Source of the DNA: a virus
Strand: one strand, 5' to 3'
Length of the DNA stretch: 64,000 nt
IMG/VR virus record: IMGVR_UViG_3300050821_001198
Span: 1-64,000 of that record
The notes beneath the pieces were generated by a model. The model was not told the DNA's origin, ran no database searches, and was given only the letters and a program-made list of their open reading frames with translations. The translations under genes were made by a program, and so were the position numbers. Positions 7,482 through 14,783 of the stretch are shown here, in pieces (position 1 is the first letter of the stretch; every line of letters begins with the position of its first letter).

Positions 7482-8039
7482 TCAACCCTCACAGTCGAGA
7501 TTGAAGACCCAATCGAGGGCCGTGGCGTCCAGGAAGAGCTTGGCGCGGGTGACCGCCACGTACATGAGCCGGATATCCGTCTCGCTCGGGCCGGTCTCGC
7601 TCTTGGCGGGCTTGAAGTCGCCGTGGATGAGCACGCGGTTCCACTCCAGCCCCTTGGCCTTGTGCGCCGTGATGATCGTCACGTCCGCCTGCTTGTTCCG
7701 CTGCTTCTTGTCAGCCCCGTCGATGCAGTTGGCCATCATCTCCACGATGGCATCGACGCCGTAGTTGTCGGCCAGCCGGACCATGGAGCGAAGCTCTGCG
7801 CCCTCGTCTGTCTGCGAGTACGCCTGCACGTCGGGCCAGTTGTTGAACGCCTGGAGCGCCGGGAACTTCCACGGGGACTCGCCGTTCATCAACATCTCGG
7901 CGGCCTCGCAGAACTTGCGGAGCCCTCCGAATCCACCGGACATGGTGACCTTGACCGTCTTGCCCTGGGCATGCTGCTCGATGGCCTGGGCGATGACTCC
8001 TGCGTTGGTCCGGCAGAGAATGGCGTCGAAGTCGCTCAC
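7482..8039 (-). CDS. UvrD/FBH1-like helicase, C-terminal half
   Basis: A 185-residue protein starting at GTG 8039 (GGAA-type ribosome site). It begins at the AILCRTNA motif that opens the second RecA-like domain, then has motif V (T-A-H-K-A-K-G-L-E-W) and motif VI (YVAVTRAK). It lacks a Walker A, which is in the gene at 6228-7178. The transcription order is C-half first, the reverse of the protein order. An upstream frame from 8102 covers the promoter and is rejected. Confidence 0.85.
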   Translation of the reverse strand: MSDFDAILCRTNAGVIAQAIEQHAQGKTVKVTMSGGFGGLRKFCEAAEMLMNGESPWKFPALQAFNNWPDVQAYSQTDEGAELRSMVRLADNYGVDAIVEMMANCIDGADKKQRNKQADVTIITAHKAKGLEWNRVLIHGDFKPAKSETGPSETDIRLMYVAVTRAKLFLDATALDWVFNLDCEG

Positions 8040-8072
8040 TTGGATTCCGTTCGTTCGGGGCTTGCTTCGCAC

Positions 8073-8102
8073 ATTATACCACATGATGTGGCGGGAGCGC
8101 AA
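8073..8102 (-). promoter_or_regulatory. Promoter with 13-base palindrome between boxes
   Basis: A perfect TATAAT (8078-8073) with TTGCGC 18 bases upstream. The spacer begins with CCACATGATGTGG (8079-8091), a perfect palindrome about a central base and a candidate operator. It precedes the helicase C-half gene. Confidence 0.5.
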
Positions 8103-8188
8103 GGCCCACTGTCAAGGTTATGAAATGGGTCGGCTAGTGGTAGCCCCCGATCTCGACGCCGTGTTCCTTCTGGGCACCGCTGCGCTCC

Positions 8189-8217
8189 ATTATACAGGAT
8201 CGGACCTCGGCTGTCAA
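8189..8217 (-). promoter_or_regulatory. Consensus promoter, TTGACA-17-TATAAT
   Basis: Both boxes match the SigA consensus exactly (8217-8212 and 8194-8189). The 110 bases down to the next promoter hold at most an 18-codon frame (ATG 8190), so this is a second, upstream promoter for the helicase C-half operon. Confidence 0.8.
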
Positions 8218-8220
8218 CAC

Positions 8221-8589
8221 TTAGTCGGTCGCATACTCCGCCTTGATCTTCGCCCAATCCTCGGGCACTCGGGTATCGATGGGGTCCGGATAGCCGGGTA
8301 GCTGCTCGTAGACGTGTGCCACGAACCATTGGCCAAGCTCTGCGCTCCCGATGTACTTCTTGCCCTCGGCGTGGAAGCGGTCGCCGGTCGTGACCACCAC
8401 GAACACACGGGGCGCAGACCGACACTCATAGTCACGGGGGACGGACCAATTCACCCCCGGGACCTCGGCCCACATGACTAGCATGTCGTTCTGCTTAGCC
8501 ACGGTGATAGGGTCCGCCTCGGCGGGCATCATGACTAGCTGCCGCCGGTCGGGCTCCAGCGTGTACTTGAGGATGCGCGTCTCGCTCAC
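8221..8589 (-). CDS. Conserved actinophage-type small protein
   Basis: A 122-residue protein starting at GTG 8589, overlapping the upstream stop (GTGA). The layout (beta strand with Y-x-L-E, a G-T-G-D-R-F loop, then W-F-V-A-H-V-Y-E) resembles a small family often seen in actinobacteria and their phages, whose function is unknown to me. The longer frame from 8628 is not needed. Confidence 0.65.
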   Translation of the reverse strand: MSETRILKYTLEPDRRQLVMMPAEADPITVAKQNDMLVMWAEVPGVNWSVPRDYECRSAPRVFVVVTTGDRFHAEGKKYIGSAELGQWFVAHVYEQLPGYPDPIDTRVPEDWAKIKAEYATD

Positions 8590-8891
8590 CGCCGAGAGAC
8601 CTCTCCGGTCCCGTGACAGCGCCAGCATCGCTCGGTGGCCTTGTTCGGGTGGTACCAGCCCGCCATCTCGAAGAGGGTGGCGAGCAAGATCCAGAGCCCG
8701 ATCAGCAGGGCGATACCAACCGCCATCCAGAGGATGATCTCGACCATACCTGGAAGCAGGCGAGCGCTCTTGGGGAACGGCCAGACAGTCTGGGAGCTTC
8801 CTCTGACTTCCCAGAGCCCAAACAGCGCTCCGAGAGCCATCGTCACCAGAATGGTGATTGCGGTGAACTTGGCGAAGACCTTGCGTGTCAT
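8586..8891 (-). CDS. Membrane protein with C-terminal DnaJ-like Cys motif
   Basis: A 101-residue protein with two predicted membrane helices (residues ~8-28 and ~48-75). A cytoplasmic tail ends in C-W-R-C-H-G-T-G, the half-zinc motif of DnaJ-type domains. The role is unknown. Confidence 0.7.
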   Translation of the reverse strand: MTRKVFAKFTAITILVTMALGALFGLWEVRGSSQTVWPFPKSARLLPGMVEIILWMAVGIALLIGLWILLATLFEMAGWYHPNKATERCWRCHGTGEVSRR

Positions 8892-8965
8892 TTCTTCGCG
8901 TCTCCCGTCTTGACCTTGTGGCCGCCCATGTTGAGGGACAGCCCGGTGACCTTGCTCACGCTCAT
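8888..8965 (-). CDS. Micro-ORF, 25 residues
   Basis: A basic peptide (Lys-rich C terminus) whose start and stop both overlap the neighbouring genes by ATGA. This double coupling makes it a likely translated gene in spite of its size. Confidence 0.55.
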   Translation of the reverse strand: MSVSKVTGLSLNMGGHKVKTGDAKK

Positions 8966-9147
8966 GACTGAGCCTTGGCGAGACGGAGCGCCTCGCGGGT
9001 ACCGGCGTGGCCGCGCGTGAGAGCCCTCTGGAGCTTCTCCTGCGTGCTCAGGCGGTCGTAGGCTGCCTGGCGGGTGTCCGCGTCCTCCTGGCGCTGTGCG
9101 AGCCTGTCAGGACGTGTGTGATTGTGACTGCGAGCACGATGGCCCAT
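8962..9147 (-). CDS. Small basic helical protein, 61 residues
   Basis: Start at ATG 9147 behind GAGAGG. Very rich in Arg, His, Gln and Ala. The helical second half (Q-R-A-L-x-R-G-H-x-G-T-R-E-x-x-R-L) could bind nucleic acid. A longer frame upstream is less likely. Confidence 0.6.
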   Translation of the reverse strand: MGHRARSHNHTRPDRLAQRQEDADTRQAAYDRLSTQEKLQRALTRGHAGTREALRLAKAQS

Positions 9148-9313
9148 ATGGTGCCTCTCCCCGCTGGCGAGACCGTGGCCGCGTCCAGCTTGAGTAGTAG
9201 GTGATGCGTGCCGGTTGTTCGCAAACGAACCGATCTCCGCTAGTGTAGGGACTCTCGAAGTCATCCGCAAGGACGTATTCGAGGAACTGCATCAGTTGGA
9301 GTAGCCGGATCAC
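9107..9313 (-). CDS. Hypothetical 68-residue protein
   Basis: GTG start at 9313 overlaps the upstream stop. The first 45 residues look coding. The Ser/Arg-rich tail overlaps the next gene by 41 bases, so its true end is less certain. Confidence 0.5.
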   Translation of the reverse strand: MIRLLQLMQFLEYVLADDFESPYTSGDRFVCEQPARITYYSSWTRPRSRQRGEAPYGPSCSQSQSHTS

Positions 9314-9519
9314 GACGCGGCAACCTCATCGAGAGAGGCGATCACTCGGTCAAGCTCACTGAAGGGCCGGACGGTGATGTAGTAGTTTGAGGTCTCATCG
9401 GCCGCAGCTTGCAGCCGGTCGATCTGATCCTGATTGTTGACCAGCACCCGAAAGAGGACCCGGCCGCCATAGCCGTCAGTGACCTCCGCGATCTTGGTCT
9501 TGAACTCCATGGCGGGCAT
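9310..9519 (-). CDS. Hypothetical 69-residue protein
   Basis: Start at ATG 9519 (TGATG with the upstream stop). An alpha/beta fold with a regular strand-helix-strand pattern. Function unknown. Confidence 0.6.
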   Translation of the reverse strand: MPAMEFKTKIAEVTDGYGGRVLFRVLVNNQDQIDRLQAAADETSNYYITVRPFSELDRVIASLDEVAAS

Positions 9520-9752
9520 CAGCGGTGGCTCCCCTGATCGTCTCCAACGTAGCCTCGTTGGCTCCATGCAGCCCGCTCGTTCGCGGCGCGGATGATCGCG
9601 TCAAACGCTTCGGTCCACGCCTGAACATTCCCTAGGTAGCTGTCCTGCGACCGGACCCACGCTCGGGCCTCGTCGCTGACGTGGATGTAGGCGTATGGCT
9701 GGCGATCAACGAGAGCGGCAAGCTGCTCGTCGGTAAGTTCGAGTGTGACCAT
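9519..9752 (-). CDS. Hypothetical 77-residue protein
   Basis: Start at ATG 9752 (TAATG junction). N-terminal T-D-E-Q-L-A-A-L helix, then a Trp-containing helical half. No family was recognised. Confidence 0.6.
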   Translation of the reverse strand: MVTLELTDEQLAALVDRQPYAYIHVSDEARAWVRSQDSYLGNVQAWTEAFDAIIRAANERAAWSQRGYVGDDQGSHR

Positions 9753-10180
9753 TACGAACCCCACTTCCCGGCCGTCAGGAGATCTTCGCGCGGCTCGTGA
9801 TCCGGAAAGAAGCTGCGGACGTGCATGACGGCTAGGCTCGTCTCGATAGGTAGCCGACTGTCTGAGTCAATGATCCGGGCGTTCGCCACGCTCCGGTCCT
9901 TACCGTCCGGCGAGTAGCAGTTCTTGAAGTAGCCGTAGACCTGGCTCAGCCATTCCTCGGTCGGCTCCATCTCAGCCGCTGCGTACAGCAGGGCGATCTC
10001 GGCCTTGATCTCGGCGGGCACGTAGTCCTGATCGATGGCATGCAAGAGGCTAAGGCTACTCGCCTCCTTGCCATTGGCATAGCGCTCGACCACATGGTAC
10101 TCACGCTGCGGTGAGCCCGGAGGGTCCAGGAAGCTACTCATGCTCCCGGCGACGATACGGAACTTGTTGGGGCGAGGCAT
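9752..10180 (-). CDS. Hypothetical 142-residue protein
   Basis: A soluble helical protein ending one base pair into the next gene's start. No motif of known function is visible. Confidence 0.65.
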   Translation of the reverse strand: MPRPNKFRIVAGSMSSFLDPPGSPQREYHVVERYANGKEASSLSLLHAIDQDYVPAEIKAEIALLYAAAEMEPTEEWLSQVYGYFKNCYSPDGKDRSVANARIIDSDSRLPIETSLAVMHVRSFFPDHEPREDLLTAGKWGS

Positions 10181-10413
10181 CAGACCTCCCGGAAATCGTA
10201 TTGGAGAGCGTTCTTGAGGATCTCGCGGAAGCCATCCTGCGGCGTCCCATAGGTGCCTGGCGTGAAGCCGAGACCAAGCTCGACCTCGGTTGAGTAGCTC
10301 GGGTGCGGCTGTCGGCGGAGGCGCTCCTGCTCGTCCTCGTCGTAGACGCCGTAAAGCTCCCAGCGGATCGATTGGCCGTTACCGGCCTCGTGTCGTTCGA
10401 GCTTGAGGATCAT
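10180..10413 (-). CDS. Hypothetical 77-residue protein
   Basis: ATG 10413 overlaps the upstream stop by four bases. The N-terminal beta strand and acidic centre show no recognised domain. Confidence 0.6.
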   Translation of the reverse strand: MILKLERHEAGNGQSIRWELYGVYDEDEQERLRRQPHPSYSTEVELGLGFTPGTYGTPQDGFREILKNALQYDFREV

Positions 10414-10715
10414 GACTCGTCCCGGTTGTAGTGAAGTTGGACGCACGGTGCGAAGTGAACATCGTGCAGATACGGCGAGTAGTCGGCGGGGTCGCTCGGG
10501 TCATACTGGAAGTTGCCCGGGTCGTAGATGTTCTGAACTACCTCATCGACGCTCGACGCCTCGATGGTCCAGCCGTTCTCAGCCTCTTCGCGAATGGCTC
10601 CGCGCTTGAGATCGGCGCAACCCTCGGCGTGGACGTGGAAGGTACCCTGGCGCTGAAGCGAGCCGGGAAGGTTGGGGCCGACGATTGTGACGCGCTGGCT
10701 CATGATTGTGGTCAT
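10410..10715 (-). CDS. Hypothetical 101-residue protein, leaderless
   Basis: ATG 10715 lies six bases past a TATTCT -10 box, so a leaderless message is expected. A start at 10733 would lie in the promoter. The protein is beta-rich with two Cys and two His and may bind metal. Confidence 0.65.
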   Translation of the reverse strand: MTTIMSQRVTIVGPNLPGSLQRQGTFHVHAEGCADLKRGAIREEAENGWTIEASSVDEVVQNIYDPGNFQYDPSDPADYSPYLHDVHFAPCVQLHYNRDES

Positions 10716-10721
10716 GGCTCT

Positions 10722-10751
10722 AGAATAGCACAAGTGCTAGTCCGTTGTCAA
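10722..10751 (-). promoter_or_regulatory. Promoter, TTGACA-18-TATTCT, leaderless output
   Basis: TTGACA (10751-10746) and TATTCT (10727-10722). The start codon of the gene below follows six bases later. It overlaps the 3' end of the upstream gene. Confidence 0.7.
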
Positions 10752-10934
10752 CCCGTCCCAGAGAACGGAGAAGTTCAGACCCGTCCTAACGACTCGACCG
10801 GCCTCATTGATGAAGTGCTCGACGCCGTTGGGCGTCGTAGCCCTCACCAGACCGTCTGTGTAGCCCTGTGAGACTGCCACGCGGCCGTGCTTGAGCGCGA
10901 GCCGCTCGATTGCGTTGTCGATCTCTCGGGCCAT
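10737..10934 (-). CDS. Hypothetical 65-residue protein
   Basis: A small alpha/beta protein joined to the micro-gene upstream by TGATG. No family was recognised. Confidence 0.6.
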   Translation of the reverse strand: MAREIDNAIERLALKHGRVAVSQGYTDGLVRATTPNGVEHFINEAGRVVRTGLNFSVLWDGLTTD

Positions 10935-11047
10935 CAGACGTTCCTCCGGATGTAGGCGGTCCCGTTGTCCTCGGCCATCTCACGGCGGAGATCGGCCACG
11001 CTCTCGCCGTATTCCTCGGCGTACTCGTAGATGTTGAGGCGGCTCAT
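10934..11047 (-). CDS. Micro-protein, 37 residues
   Basis: Starts at ATG 11047 (ATGA overlap with the upstream gene) and ends in TGATG with the next. Helical, with E-Y-A-E-E-Y-G-E-S-V-A-D-L-R-R resembling a short DNA-binding or toxin-antitoxin-like helix. It is too short to classify. Confidence 0.55.
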   Translation of the reverse strand: MSRLNIYEYAEEYGESVADLRREMAEDNGTAYIRRNV

Positions 11048-11346
11048 GACTCCACCCGGACTGCGAAGTCCATGCCGGTCGCCTTCGCGTTATTCGACCA
11101 ACGCTTGACGATGACGATGCGCTCACCGGTCCGGACGACGCGCCCCTCGACAACCTCACGCTGGCGCTCGCGGCCGACGGACGCGACGTGCACACAGGCG
11201 GTGTCCCACCGGCAAATCGCATAGGCGTAGTGGCCAGCGCTGCGACGGGTGTTGCGAACGACCCGACCGCCGTCACTGCGGACGACGGTGTGGACGACGT
11301 TGCGACCGGCCTGGCGGGCGGTGGCTGAGACAGTGATCTGGTTCAT
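11044..11346 (-). CDS. Hypothetical beta-rich protein, leaderless
   Basis: ATG 11346 follows TATAAT by seven bases. A 100-residue, Arg/Val-rich protein dominated by alternating strand patterns. Possibly nucleic-acid-binding. Unassigned. Confidence 0.65.
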   Translation of the reverse strand: MNQITVSATARQAGRNVVHTVVRSDGGRVVRNTRRSAGHYAYAICRWDTACVHVASVGRERQREVVEGRVVRTGERIVIVKRWSNNAKATGMDFAVRVES

Positions 11347-11353
11347 GTCGATC

Positions 11354-11382
11354 ATTATAGCGGGTGCCATAGTCCCTGTCAA
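11354..11382 (-). promoter_or_regulatory. Consensus promoter, TTGACA-17-TATAAT, leaderless output
   Basis: Perfect boxes at 11382-11377 and 11359-11354. The -35 box overlaps the stop region of the ardC-like gene. ATG 11346 sits at the expected transcription start. Confidence 0.8.
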
Positions 11383-12242
11383 CCCTCGTCCGTCTTAGGG
11401 CCTTCCAGGATGTACTCGGCCGCGTGAGTCGCCCGGTTGGCAGCGGTGACGACAAGCTTCTTGTCGTTGCCCAGCGCCTTGAGCCAAGAGGCGATGTAGG
11501 CCGCACTGTTCTCGACATCGGGAGCGATGCCGACCTTGGCGCAGACCATGGCGGAGCCGATCTCTGCCACAAGCTCTTCGCGGCTGTAGGTCTGTGAGCC
11601 AAACCGTCCGGCGGCGAGATCCTCGCGTGCGAGGCGCTTGCTGTGGCCCGTGCTGTGGATCAGTTCGTGGAACTGAGCCCGGTAGTAGTCCTCCAAGGTG
11701 TTGAACCGCTCGGGCTCGGGCATCCGAACCTCGTCCAGTTGCGGGTTGTAGCTTGCGGCGATGCTGTCGATCTTGTAGGCCGGGGCATCGACATAGCCAT
11801 CCAGCACCGAATCGCCGCGCTCTTCGCACGAGCGGTCTTCAAGGTAGCCGAGACCCTCGGTCATCGGCTCAAGCTCAAGGCCCTCGGTCTGACGGACGTT
11901 GAACACGTAGAAGTAGCGGAGCATCGGGATCTTCTTGGGCTTGCCCTTCGCGTCCACTTCCTTCTTGCTCTCCAGCATCTTGAAGAAGACGACGAGCGAG
12001 CCCTTCTCGCCCTTCTTGACCTTGCCGCCCTTGTCGCTGATCGCCTTGAACGTGCCCCAGCGAGGATCATCGTAGCCCTCGCAGCCCAGCAGCAGAATGT
12101 TGATCCCGCGATAGGGCCGCCCATCGAGATTGCGGGGCATACCTACGGCCGCATCCCAAGGCTTGGTCCAGGGCACGACGCCCTTCTCAAGCTGCGCCAC
12201 GATCTTGTCGGTGACTACCTGGTATGCGTCAAGCTTGGGCAT
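11379..12242 (-). CDS. ardC: ArdC-like antirestriction protein
   Basis: A 287-residue protein with the ArdC layout. The N-terminal ssDNA-binding domain (residues 1-~125) has the typical VPWTKPW and R-P-Y-R-G-I-N patterns. The metallopeptidase-like domain carries H-E-L-I-H at 192-196, followed by G-H-S-K-R and a downstream E-E-L-V-A-E-I-G third-ligand helix. In plasmids ArdC binds single-stranded DNA and protects incoming DNA from type I and II restriction. A phage would use it just after injection, consistent with its strong own promoter. The annotation is secure at family level. Activity is inferred. Confidence 0.88.
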   Translation of the reverse strand: MPKLDAYQVVTDKIVAQLEKGVVPWTKPWDAAVGMPRNLDGRPYRGINILLLGCEGYDDPRWGTFKAISDKGGKVKKGEKGSLVVFFKMLESKKEVDAKGKPKKIPMLRYFYVFNVRQTEGLELEPMTEGLGYLEDRSCEERGDSVLDGYVDAPAYKIDSIAASYNPQLDEVRMPEPERFNTLEDYYRAQFHELIHSTGHSKRLAREDLAAGRFGSQTYSREELVAEIGSAMVCAKVGIAPDVENSAAYIASWLKALGNDKKLVVTAANRATHAAEYILEGPKTDEG

Positions 12243-12273
12243 TTCTAGGTCCGTTCTCTCGGTTACAGGACAT

Positions 12274-12302
12274 AGAATAGCGCGATTGGCGATCTATGTC
12301 AA
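12274..12302 (-). promoter_or_regulatory. Promoter for ardC-like gene, TTGACA-17-TATTCT
   Basis: TTGACA (12302-12297) and TATTCT (12279-12274), with a leader of about 30 bases to ATG 12242. The -35 region lies within a 16-base direct repeat shared with the end of the upstream gene. Confidence 0.7.
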
Positions 12303-12348
12303 GTAAAGTCAAGCGGTGAGCCCGGAGGGTCCAGTAAAGTCAAGCGGT
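12302..12348. repeat. 16-base direct repeat, 2 copies
   Basis: AGTAAAGTCAAGCGGT occurs at 12302-12317 and 12333-12348. The second copy encodes residues near the C terminus of the gene at 12309, and the first covers its stop codon and the -35 box below. A short slippage duplication is the simplest explanation. Confidence 0.7.
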
Positions 12349-12632
12349 CTGATCCGGTAATCCTCCGGGACCCGGACGTGGTAGTGCTCACAGTACATGA
12401 GAGCTAGGTCGGCCATGACCATCTTCCGCGTCTCGTCGTCGGGGACCAATCTCCGCACGATCCCACTAACCTCGGCGCGGCTAGCGTTCCGGGCCGTCTG
12501 ACACGTTGCCCGTAGGTAATCAAGGGCATAGGTGTACGGGAATCTGGTCGGGATGAATGCCTGCTCCAACGTAGGCTCGTTGTAGTTGAGCGTCGTCAGA
12601 ACATCGTTAGTTGCGGCGGAGCGCCAAATCAT
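12309..12632 (-). CDS. Hypothetical 107-residue helical protein
   Basis: Soluble, mostly helical, with no recognised motif. Its last codons are part of the local direct repeat, so the C terminus may have been extended by that duplication. ATGA overlap with the upstream zinc protein. Confidence 0.65.
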   Translation of the reverse strand: MIWRSAATNDVLTTLNYNEPTLEQAFIPTRFPYTYALDYLRATCQTARNASRAEVSGIVRRLVPDDETRKMVMADLALMYCEHYHVRVPEDYRIRPLDFTGPSGLTA

Positions 12633-12823
12633 GTCTCGCCGCGCTTGCGAGCGTTGTCGATCACGTCCTGGACGTTGTAGCGGAACCCGCCCTTAGCACG
12701 CGGCTTCTCTTCGCCGCACCAGCAGCAGTAGTGAACCTGTTTCTTGACCGTAGCCATCGGATCGACGGCCACGGTCTTAGACCGGCAGAAGCAGTGCTTA
12801 CAGGGCTCGTTCAGACCGTACAT
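12629..12823 (-). CDS. Zinc-ribbon protein, 64 residues
   Basis: Start at ATG 12823 with GGAG upstream. Contains C-x2-C-x-C and later C-C-x2-C, enough for one or two zinc sites. Basic C terminus. A nucleic-acid-binding role is possible. Confidence 0.65.
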   Translation of the reverse strand: MYGLNEPCKHCFCRSKTVAVDPMATVKKQVHYCCWCGEEKPRAKGGFRYNVQDVIDNARKRGET

Positions 12824-12827
12824 TATC

Positions 12828-13169
12828 TCAGTCTCCAATCTCGACATCGACGCGGCCGACAACCTGGAAGGGAGACGGACCGGTGCGATTGTACTTGGGC
12901 CGCCGTGCCTCGCGTGCCTCAGCAGCGAGGTCGCGAACGGGCAGACGCTTGTTGCCCACCCTCACGAGCGACTGCTTCGAGACAAGCCCGATGAACTCAC
13001 CGCTCTCGGCGTGCTGGACGTAGACCATGCCGAACGTGCCATTGCGGGGTGTGTTCGGCGGCTGAACGATGTGGACCTCCTGGCCGGTGTGGCGCAGGAC
13101 TCGTGAGTCCGTGCGATCCATGAGACCGGCGGGGTCGATCCGGAAGACCTGTTGCTTGCGGACGCTCAT
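12828..13169 (-). CDS. Hypothetical 113-residue beta-rich protein
   Basis: Start at ATG 13169 (ATGA overlap). A central region similar to small SH3-like barrels (G-x-x-G-M-V-Y-V) and a basic stretch. Function unknown. Confidence 0.65.
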   Translation of the reverse strand: MSVRKQQVFRIDPAGLMDRTDSRVLRHTGQEVHIVQPPNTPRNGTFGMVYVQHAESGEFIGLVSKQSLVRVGNKRLPVRDLAAEAREARRPKYNRTGPSPFQVVGRVDVEIGD

Positions 13170-13447
13170 GCCGACTCTCCGATCTGTGAAAGCTGTCCGA
13201 ACCACTTGGCGAAACGAGCCGAGACCTGGCAGTTCGCCCCAAAGCGAGCATTGCCGCCCCGGTCGTCCACCGTGTGGAAAATGGGCTCACCGCTTGTGTC
13301 CACCGTGCCATCCCAATCGGCCGTGATGATCTCATCCACGACCTGGAACTGGTAGGCAACGCGGCGCTCAAGCTCGACGCCCCGGTAGCGGCCGACAAGG
13401 CGCTTCTTGCGCGGATGCCAAGTGAGTGTGTTCTCGTGTGTGCTCAT
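13166..13447 (-). CDS. Hypothetical 93-residue protein, leaderless
   Basis: ATG 13447 is six bases past a TATCAT -10 box. Mixed alpha/beta protein without recognised domain. It starts the operon that runs down to the ardC-like gene's neighbourhood. Confidence 0.65.
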   Translation of the reverse strand: MSTHENTLTWHPRKKRLVGRYRGVELERRVAYQFQVVDEIITADWDGTVDTSGEPIFHTVDDRGGNARFGANCQVSARFAKWFGQLSQIGESA

Positions 13448-13453
13448 GACTCT

Positions 13454-13482
13454 ATGATATCGTATCGCTGGCGGTTTGTCAA
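13454..13482 (-). promoter_or_regulatory. Promoter, TTGACA-17-TATCAT, leaderless output
   Basis: TTGACA (13482-13477) and TATCAT (13459-13454), with ATG six bases downstream of the -10 box. Confidence 0.7.
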
Positions 13483-13599
13483 CTACGCCGGATCTACGAT
13501 CTCGAAGTCGCCGCCGTCAATGGGGAACTCGTCCTCGTCGTTGATGCTCTGGCAGTTCGGACAGGCTACAGCGGGCTTAGGTGGGCTCTGGGCGGCCAT
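13483..13599 (-). CDS. Micro-protein with C-x2-C, 38 residues
   Basis: Starts at ATG 13599 in a TGATG junction with the gene upstream. One C-x2-C knuckle and an acidic tail. It may dimerise around zinc. Confidence 0.5.
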   Translation of the reverse strand: MAAQSPPKPAVACPNCQSINDEDEFPIDGGDFEIVDPA

Positions 13600-14042
13600 C
13601 AGGCGGCCATCAGTTCGCGGTAGATGAACCCCTTGCCGAGACACTTGGTGATGAACACCTTGTCGCCTCCGAGCTTGACTACCTCGCCGTTGTAGACGTA
13701 AGCGTACTTCGGAATCGAGAGACACCCCTTGACGAACTTCTCGCCGTCCTCGGTGACCCTCCACCAGCCCGCACGACCGCCGTCCGTGCGGACCTCTTCA
13801 CTCTCTTCAAGCAGCCCCCAGTATGCGAGCTTACCTTCCTCGCGGGACGCTCTGTCGGTCGTAGTCGGGACATGCTGCCACTCGCGACCGGACGCCTTAT
13901 ACATCGTGATCAGCGAGCGGGCCATCCCGCTGTTGACCGTCCGCTTGTAGATCTTGGCGAACTGGCCACAGCAGGGGCATTCGATCCCCTCTTCGAGGCC
14001 TCCGAAGAGAATGTCGATGGCCTGATCTAGCGTGAGGGACAT
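13599..14042 (-). CDS. Zinc-knuckle winged-helix-like protein
   Basis: A 147-residue protein with C-x2-C near residue 22 preceded by an amphipathic helix, then an alternating helix/strand layout ending in a basic hairpin (R-V-T-E-D-G-E-K-F-V-K-G) that resembles a winged helix. A DNA-binding role is possible. There is no firm family match. Confidence 0.65.
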   Translation of the reverse strand: MSLTLDQAIDILFGGLEEGIECPCCGQFAKIYKRTVNSGMARSLITMYKASGREWQHVPTTTDRASREEGKLAYWGLLEESEEVRTDGGRAGWWRVTEDGEKFVKGCLSIPKYAYVYNGEVVKLGGDKVFITKCLGKGFIYRELMAA

Positions 14043-14359
14043 GCGAGCCTTCCTGTCCAGTAGTTGATCTGTTCCGAGACCGGCCAGACTTCCTCGATCT
14101 CGCTCTCGCTCAGCGTCAGCGTCCGGCCGCTCGGGAGGGTGAGGATCAGGTCAGTGCCGCCGTGGCGGCCGTCCTCATCGGCGTCCTCCCAGCACTCGTA
14201 GCTGGTGACCTGGGCGAACTCATCCTCATCCTCGATCCAGACGCGACAGTCGGCGTAGTTCTCGAAGGTGGGCGGCACGTCGCCCTGGTTGCGCTGGTAG
14301 GGGGCCTCTAACCACTGATCGTAAGACATTGCGCCCTCACACGCTGGACACCACTTCAT
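14027..14359 (-). CDS. Hypothetical protein with N-terminal zinc knuckle
   Basis: A 110-residue acidic protein beginning M-K-W-C-P-A-C, with further Cys residues near 41 and 63. Start at ATG 14359, five bases after the upstream stop. A longer frame is Gly/Arg-rich and rejected. Confidence 0.65.
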   Translation of the reverse strand: MKWCPACEGAMSYDQWLEAPYQRNQGDVPPTFENYADCRVWIEDEDEFAQVTSYECWEDADEDGRHGGTDLILTLPSGRTLTLSESEIEEVWPVSEQINYWTGRLACPSR

Positions 14360-14361
14360 GG

Positions 14362-14724
14362 CTATGCCGCCACCGAGGCGCGGGGCAGGCGGGTGAGGAA
14401 GTCCGTGCTGGGGCCGTTGTACTGGGCCATCTGGCGGCACTGCGTCACGAAGTCCTCGACGCCCTTGTAGAAGCCGATGTGGGCCTCCGGGTCCTTGGCG
14501 AAGAGGTCTGCGATCAGCCAGCCCCATGCGGTCCAGGAGGCGGCGCGTCCCTCGCGACCGTTGCAGGCGCGGCGGCCCGTGTGACTGTTGCAGTAGAGGG
14601 TGATCGCGCCACGCTTGCCGACGAGAAGCTCGTCGATCCAGATATCGTGGCCCTGCTCGCGGGCGGCCTTGGCGGCCTGGACAACATCGCTGTGGGTGAG
14701 GGTGGTGCCGGTCTTGATGCGCAT
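14362..14724 (-). CDS. Hypothetical 120-residue protein
   Basis: A soluble alpha/beta protein with a GGAG ribosome site. The central G-K-R-G-A-I-T-L-Y segment is strand-like. It is the first gene of the operon started at 14783. Function unknown. Confidence 0.65.
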   Translation of the reverse strand: MRIKTGTTLTHSDVVQAAKAAREQGHDIWIDELLVGKRGAITLYCNSHTGRRACNGREGRAASWTAWGWLIADLFAKDPEAHIGFYKGVEDFVTQCRQMAQYNGPSTDFLTRLPRASVAA

Positions 14725-14754
14725 TCTGTACTCCGTTTCGCTTGCTGTTCCTAC

Positions 14755-14783
14755 AGTTTACCAGGTCAAAGAGTGACTGTCAA
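14755..14783 (-). promoter_or_regulatory. Promoter, TTGACA-17-TAAACT
   Basis: TTGACA (14783-14778) and TAAACT (14760-14755). The leader of about 25 bases carries a GGAG site before ATG 14724. Confidence 0.65.

Noticed and set aside
8110-8115. TTGACA at 8115-8110 (minus) as -35 for the TATAAT at 8078
   Set aside because: The spacing is 31 bases, too long. TTGCGC at 18 bases is used instead.
11643-12248. Plus-strand open frame (201 codons)
   Set aside because: Antisense to the ArdC-like gene with its secure motifs.
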